From NCBI GenBank assembly GCA_027579435.1, contig JANBPK010000921.1, positions 1 through 64,000 of the forward strand: 64,000 nucleotides of DNA, in the 5' to 3' direction. Below the pieces are notes generated by a model. The model saw only the letters and a list, made by a program, of their open reading frames with translations, searched no databases and was not told where the DNA came from. The position numbers were made by a program, and so were the translations under genes. Below, piece by piece: positions 58,067 through 64,000 of the stretch (the stretch's first letter is position 1; each line of letters opens with the position of its first letter). This DNA comes from Candolleomyces eurysporus (Eukaryota > Basidiomycota > Agaricomycetes > Agaricales > Psathyrellaceae).

Positions 58067-60932
58067 ATGCGGCTGTACGTGACAGCTATCGCTGGGATCG
58101 TCCTGGCTCCCGCCATCCATGCCTTCTACCTCCCTGGCGCAGCACCACGCAATTATGTAGAGGGAGAACAGGTAGACCTGTTTGTGAACGCCTTGACACC
58201 GATGCTGGCTGGCACAGACGACTCAAAGCTGGTGAGCATGGTAATTTTCTATTGCGATCCCAAAATTCTCAAAGTTTGTCAAATGCAGAAATCACTCATC
58301 AATTGTAAGGCTATTGCATTCAATGAACATTGCATTCAACACCGCTGAACGTTCTTGCTGTAGACGACTATTACAACCCCAAATTTCACTTCTGCGAACC
58401 GAAAGATGGGCCGAAGAAGCAGCCGGAGTCGCTGGGATCTATTCTCTTTGGGGATCGAATCTTCAATTCACCCTATGACGTGCGTTGTCAATCTATCTCC
58501 CTCTGCGACCCGCTGACCGTCTACCTGCCGTTGTAGATTAAAATGGTCAAGGATAACAATACCTGCAAGACGCTGTGTGTGGTACCCGATGTCACAGGAG
58601 AAGAGGCAAAGTTTATCAACGACCGCATTCGAGAAGATTATGCTCTGAATTGGCTCATTGATGGCCTTCCCGCTGCTGAGATGAAGATTGACCTCCGGAA
58701 TAATGACACTTTCTATGACATGGGCTTCAATCTTGGTAACAACGAGGGCGCACACCAAAATTTGCCCGCTCTGAATAACCATTACGAGATTGTCCTCAAG
58801 TTCGTCCATCTTGCTGTATTGCTCGGTCCATTCTATAATGACATCATGTTAGATATCACAGGCCAACCCCAGATACATATCGCGTTGTCGGCGTTCTTGT
58901 TTGGCCTGCTAGGTTCGCCCTCATCTTCTCTTGTGGCCTTTTGCACTGACCGCTCCGCAGCATCGGAGGCACTCAGGATTCCACCCCTCACTGCGACGTG
59001 TCTGCGTCTAAGCCTCTCATCCTCAGCGAAGACGACAAACATCAACCTGTCCGCTACACGTACCGCGTCATATGGAATGTGAGTACCAAGTCACAGGCCT
59101 TATTGAGAATGCCGAGCCTAAAGTCCGTCTAACAGGAATCTGATACACCATGGGTAATAGCACTCCCGCTCGTGATTTTGCAATATTCACTAACCCATTG
59201 TAGGCAACCAGATGGGACAACTATCTTCACATTTTCGACCCTCGAATTCACTGGTTTAGTTTGATCAATTCTTCAGCCATCGTGGTTTTCCTTTGTGTAA
59301 TGGTGTCCATGATTCTGTTCCGAAGTGTTTCGAAAGATGTGCGTTCGTTTCGTTTCTATTGTTCTTGATGCTGATAGTATGCCTCTAGATCTCTCGCTAT
59401 AATGCAAGCGATCTCAGTGTGGGTGCATTCATTATTAGATTGGTGTATCCGTTCAAATTTTGCTGCAGGAGGACATACACGAAGACTGGGGATGGAAGTT
59501 GGTGCATGGCGAAGTTTTCCGAACCCCGAGGAATCCATTAATCCTCTCAATCTTGGTCGGGAATGGTGCCCAGCTATGTAGCATGGTCGGAGTGACTTTG
59601 GGTTAGTCTTCTTAGGCTCTCGGGCTCGGCATATCTGACAATCGCCTCAGTCTTTGCGCTGCTCGGTTTCCTATCGCCATCGAATCGCGGGTCTTTGGCT
59701 ACAGTAATGATGGTTTGTTGGTCACTATTCGGAGCGTAAGTCCAAATATCTGCACCCTAAACTGACCTGCTGACGGCAGCATCGACAGCATTGGCGGGTA
59801 TTTTTCAGCTCGAATTTATTCATCACTTGGAGGCCAAAACAGGCGCAAAAACGCATTCCTTACGGCTACGATTCTACCGACGTATGTTGTATTGGTTTCT
59901 TTGTCAGCACGAAGCAATGTATTCATGGATCTTGCTTTAGCCTTGTCTTCATCATTGTATTCTTATTGAATTTCTTCCTCTTGACTGCTGGCTCGTCCGG
60001 AGCTGTTCCATTTGGTATGTTCCGCCCGCCTCTGCGATCTAACTTCACCTTAGGCGTTGAATCTAGGGACCATGGTCATCATAATCCTTCTTTGGTTCGG
60101 CATTTCTGCTCCACTATCCGCTATTGGGAGCTATTATGGTTCGAAACATGGGGTGCGTTGCCTTTTGATCTTGAGTTCATTACCTTGTCCTGACACTTTT
60201 TCAGGGCCTCCGTAACCCTGTGCGCGTCCATCAAATCCCTCGACAGATTCCTCCTGGTCCGAAGTACTTGAAGCCATGGGTGTGTTCGTTCGCCTTTGAA
60301 TATGTTTCTGCTCTAATGCGCTTTTGCTATTACAGATTGCTGCGATCCTCAGTGGAATCCTTCCATTTGGTAAGGAATTATTTCTAGCCAGTTGAAACGA
60401 AGCCACTAACGTCCTATGAAGGCGCTGCATTCGTTGAGCTCTATTTCGTACTTTCGAGTCTATTTGCTTCAAGGGCCTATTACGCATTCGGCTTCCTGGC
60501 TTTGACTGCAACCATTGTCCTTATCACAACGGCCACCGTCTCAATTCTGTTCACGTACTTCATCTTGTGTGCCGAAGAATACAGGTTAGTGGACTTTCCT
60601 GCGATTGTGACTCAAATTCACATCTAACCGTTGCCACAGATGGCATTGGCGCTCATTCCTCATCGGTGGTGGTAGCGCATTCTGGATCATCGCGTATGGC
60701 CTGTTCTACTGGGCGTCCAGGCTAAAGCTTGATTCGAAAACGAGTGTGGTGTTGTATCTTGGATACCTTTTCCTGATTGCCTTGCTCGACTTCTTGATTA
60801 CAGGTAAGAGGCTAGACCTTTCATTTCGGATTGCCTTTGAACTTTACTGAATACCGTGTCGTAGGAACGGTCGGATTCCTTGCATCATACTGGGCTGTAC
60901 GCAGGCTGTACAGTGCCATCCGCATAGACTGA
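58067..60932 (+). CDS. TM9 superfamily (nonaspanin, Emp70) protein
   Basis: Nineteen exons, each in frame: 58067-58231, 58289-58304, 58364-58479, 58537-58799, 58853-58912, 58961-59078, 59136-59153, 59204-59338, 59389-59418, 59469-59601, 59651-59735, 59780-59881, 59941-60014, 60067-60152, 60205-60279, 60336-60369, 60422-60584, 60640-60803 and 60865-60932, total 634 residues. A signal peptide ([17 protein letters not shown]) precedes the large lumenal domain ([44 protein letters not shown]). Nine membrane spans follow, with conserved [24 protein letters not shown] and [20 protein letters not shown]9 proteins sit in Golgi and endosomes and help sort membrane proteins. The tail ends YSAIRID, close to the family's C-terminal KxD retention signal. 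The two smallest exons are 16 and 18 nt. Confidence 0.93.
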
Positions 60933-61182
60933 TTGTTCGGCGTGGTGGACTGGAGAGGTGGAGGGACAGATATTTATAACGGATCGTATAATTGCTAGCT
61001 TTCGAAGCACGGACATTGAAATATTGACCAGTTTTAGATACAGGCTTGTAATTTATGGAGCCCTTTGCAAAAGTGATCTTGGGATTGAGTGATGCGATAA
61101 GTATATACTAATTCTATCTATTAGAAGTTATAGTATTGGGTGAATTCTAGGGAGCTGAGAGTGGTCGACCAGGCGACTTTTT

Positions 61183-62886
61183 TNCATTGAGCAATAACGA
61201 CAGCAAGCTTATCTTTGCCAGCACGAAGGACGACGACGTGATCATCGATGAGCTGTTCTTTGCTGATAGTAGCCTGGACGTCCGCAACGGGAACGTTGTT
61301 GACATAAAGGCCGCGGGACGCGACAAGGGATTTTGCCGCAGCTTTATAACCCAATCAGTCTAAGGCCCAAAGTCTAGGCGAAGCGAACGTACAGTTGGAA
61401 GCGGCGAGGCCGCACTGTTTAGCCAATTTGATAACTGGAGTGGTTTCGACAAGTTCGCTTTCAGGTAGGTAGACGAGTCTAGGATCTGAAGAGCCAAAAG
61501 CAGAGACTATGCTTGCTGTGGTAAGATTAGAATAGTTGGAGGATGTTGAAGACGACGACGGGAAGAGCAAGGAGGTCAAGGTTTGTACCCTGTCCAATGC
61601 AGTGGCTAGGTGAACGTTAGTACTAGAGATTGTTTACAGGATGAAGGATTGCTCACATCCATGGACCATTTCTGTGACTTCTGCTGCCAAGATTTTTTGA
61701 GCTGCCCTTTCCTCCGGCTTTGCACTGTGCATTTCGACAATGGCAGCTATCTCTGAGCGAGGAAGGAAAGTAAACAGTTTGAGATATGTCGACATAGCGC
61801 TATCTGGAGCTTTTAGGAAATACTATACATAGAGTGTTAACAAGAGAAGAATTACAGAACCGACATTGAACTGACCTGGTAGAAGTCAAACACGCTGGTT
61901 AGTTTTTCATCCAGCCAAACGGCGTTTCCAGCACTCTTGCCAAACTTTTCACCAGACGGTGTTGTCAGCAACGGTGTGGTGATACCAAACGCTCCTTCCG
62001 AAGCGCTTTCTGTTTCCGTTGGTGACGACGGGGAGAGCTTGCCAATTAGCTCGATGCCAGCAACAATGTTCCCCCATTGGTCAGAACCTCCAACTTGAAT
62101 CGTGCAGTTGAAATGTTTGTTAAGATGGTAGAAGTCATACGCCTGAAGCAGTTGGTACGTGAATTCTGTGAAGGAAATGCCCTGCTGGGATGAAAGGCGA
62201 GCGCGGACGCTGATACCCCTCGTGAGCCGGGCGTTGAACTAGACGAATTGATACGTTGTACTCACCTCTCCCTATTCATCATTGTGTTGACCCTGGCATG
62301 AACCCCGACGACTTGCATAAAGTCTAGCATGCTGAACTTCTCGTGCCAGTCGACGTTGGACTGGACACTGACTTCCGCGTCTCCGTTCCCGAGGCCGAGA
62401 CGCGTCGCGCCATGTTCGAAAGCGCGCCCAAGGAAATTGGTAATGGAACGCGTCAAACCAGTGATATTCGCGTTCAGCTCCTCAGTAGTTTGCAGTTTTC
62501 GCTCTGTGCTTCTTCCTGAAGGGTCACCTATCCGACCCGTTGCGGACCCGATCTGCCAGCGCGTTCGCCGAGGGTCAGTTTCGGAGAACCAGAGAGTAAA
62601 AGTTGGAACGCACCAGGGGTACGATCTTGTGGCCATGCAGATGGAAATGTACCAATGCCAATAAGGGAACGAGGTGGCCGATGTGTAAGGAGGAGGCGGT
62701 GGGGTCAACGCCTGTGTAGACGGTCTGCGGCTTGGACGCCAGCGCTTTCTCGAGTTCTGGCCGCCTTGTTACATCTTGAACGAACCCTCTTTCTGTCAGT
62801 TCTTCAAGGAGGGGGGAGGTGTGTATCGTCCGGCGAGATTTGACCAGGACTCTGCATGTTCTCGACAAGAAGCGGACCTGGAGCAT
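61183..62886 (-). CDS. MSY1: Mitochondrial tyrosyl-tRNA synthetase
   Basis: Six exons: 62886-62614, 62552-62266, 62209-61876, 61822-61657, 61605-61393 and 61341-61183, 476 residues when the N at 61184 is left out, which creates the stop codon. The first 25 residues are basic and hydroxylated ([19 protein letters not shown]), a mitochondrial presequence. Class I landmarks: [16 protein letters not shown] (HIGH), [34 protein letters not shown] and GEKFGKSAG (KMSKS). The C-terminal S4-like RNA-binding domain follows ([11 protein letters not shown]). It charges mitochondrial tRNA-Tyr. The C-terminus VVIAQ depends on the reading at the N. Converges with the TM9 gene, 250 bp away. Confidence 0.92.
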
Positions 62887-63296
62887 CGGAGAAGGCAGAA
62901 AAGAGCAGTCGACGCATACTGTGATCGGTGGTTCCAGGCGGTGTCTGGAATACTCGGTTGCCTATATATCTCGAAGCTCTGGTCTTATAACGTACTATCT
63001 ACCTCTTGACATGTCCCCGAGCGTTGAGGACGAGTAAAGGACCCCGGCCGTCGCAGGATTGCGGAAATACCGCGTCCTCGTCGTCCTCCATGGCCCCGGA
63101 CCTCCTGCCAGAAAAGGAAGGCAGATGCCGAACGGCCGCTGCAAAATCTTCACAGTTCTGAAATAAGGTTCGACTCCGCGTTACCATCCTCGGCCTAGTT
63201 ACTTAATGCGGGCAGAAACAAGCAGAAACAAATAGAGGGTCTGTCCACTGAGTCTCTTTTCCCGTCGTTACCTCCTCAACATCGCCAACAACGACA
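62887..63296. promoter_or_regulatory. Divergent promoter region, MSY1 and RPS23
   Basis: 410 bp. TTATAACG near 62985 is a weak TATA candidate. A pyrimidine-rich tract (TCTCTTTTCCC at about 63252-63262) lies just ahead of the RPS23 start, as often seen in ribosomal protein genes. No repeats. Confidence 0.45.
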
Positions 63297-64000
63297 ATGG
63301 GCTGTATGTCGTCTCTATGCGCCGTCGATAAAAATCGTCCTGACCTCAATCCCTAGCCAACAAGCCTCGCGGATTGCAAGCAGCTCGCAAGCTCAGGACC
63401 GACCGCAGGGATAACCGATGGGTATGTCGCCATGGCCAGCATTCGGAGCGAACAAGGACTTCGACATCTGACACGAGTTATCTATCGTCTATAGGCCGAT
63501 AAGCAATACAAGAAGCGTGCCCTCGGCAACGTCTACAAGACCTCCCCCACTGGAGGCTCCTCGCACGCAAAGGGCATTGTCCTCGAGAAAGTCGGCGTTG
63601 AGGCCAAGCAGCCCAACTCTGCTATTCGCAAGTGTGTCCGTGTGCAGCTGATTAAGAACGGAAAGAAGGTCACTGCGTTCGTCCCCGTGCGTTCCTCATT
63701 CGCAGATGTCGCAAATATCCTCCTTATCTCACATATGATTTATTATCTCTTCTTCAGAACGACGGTTGCCTCAACTTCGTCGACGAGAACGACGAAGTTC
63801 TCATCTCCGGTTTCGGTCGTAGCGGCAAGGCCAAGGGTGATATTCCTGGAGTGCGATTCAAGGTTGTCAAGGTCTCTGGTGTTGGTCTGCTTGCCCTCTG
63901 GAAGGAAAAGAAGGTTCGTCTTCACCGTAACTCTTCACATTCATTACGCCCTTTTCTCGGTACTCTATGTGTCTGTCTTCTTATACTAACCTTTCCTTGT
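63297..64000 (+). CDS. RPS23: 40S ribosomal protein S23 (uS12), 3' end beyond window
   Basis: Visible exons: 63297-63303 (7 nt: ATG GGC T), 63357-63421, 63495-63686 and 63758-63913, with a donor (GTTCGT) at 63914. The last exon lies outside the window. The protein reads [15 protein letters not shown], then [67 protein letters not shown] and [13 protein letters not shown], matching uS12 throughout. The PNSAIRK loop with its conserved proline, the usual target of prolyl hydroxylation, is intact. uS12 sits at the decoding centre of the small subunit and controls translational accuracy. The split start codon exon is common for fungal ribosomal protein genes. Only about five to ten C-terminal residues should be missing. 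Confidence 0.95.

Noticed and set aside
57877..58308. Plus-strand open frame of 143 codons over the start of the TM9 gene
   Set aside because: Shadow frame. The true TM9 start at 58067 lies in a different frame with a signal peptide.

Overview
This window looks like a chromosomal segment of a filamentous basidiomycete, most likely a mushroom-forming Agaricomycete. The evidence is compact intron-rich genes with many 48-65 nt GT-AG introns, branch points of CTRAY type, no operons, genes dense on both strands, and best resemblance of the proteins to fungal families: Atg27, a DASH subunit, a Kre9/KNH domain, a Pmr1-type pump, a CHY zinc finger and fungal P450s. I rebuilt most genes by joining exons by hand. 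For nearly every multi-exon gene the summed exon length is an exact multiple of three.

Layout. 1-3919: two unknown Pro/Ser-rich genes on the minus strand, the first cut by the window edge. 3920-5072: a divergent promoter with degenerate repeats, then coatomer zeta. 5443-9967: a tiny membrane peptide and an F-BAR/SH3 cytokinesis protein. 9968-12987: a gene-poor stretch with a 173-bp tandem repeat. 12988-15739: a family-2 glycosyltransferase (cellulose-synthase-like). 16293-20612: a CHY zinc finger protein, a polytopic membrane protein and a Yar1-like ankyrin protein. 22343-28770: an FAD-linked oxidase with a large insertion, and a DH-BAR-SH3 RhoGEF. 29439-35426: a Pmr1-type Ca/Mn ATPase and an aldo-keto reductase sharing a divergent promoter. 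35700-39717: a telomere-like repeat, a dead P450 and a live P450. 39853-49000: a single-pass membrane protein, a PA-TM-RING E3 ligase, ataxin-3 and Atg27. 48432-55872: a protein with two RNase H1-type hybrid-binding domains, DASH Duo1, a small secreted KNH protein and the helicase Dbp10. 55956-64000: queuine tRNA-ribosyltransferase, a TM9 protein, mitochondrial tyrosyl-tRNA synthetase and the start of ribosomal protein S23 (uS12).

Most genes are housekeeping and functionally unrelated. Themes are secretory and endomembrane traffic (coatomer zeta, Pmr1, TM9, Atg27, PA-TM-RING), polarity and cytokinesis (F-BAR, RhoGEF, Duo1), the cell wall (GT2, KNH), and ribosome or tRNA biology (Yar1-like, Dbp10, TGT, MSY1, RPS23). 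The aldo-keto reductase, dead P450 and live P450 form the only metabolic neighbourhood.

Ten isolated N characters occur. Six lie in coding exons, and in all six, leaving the N out gives a consistent reading frame, so they look like consensus artefacts and not real bases.
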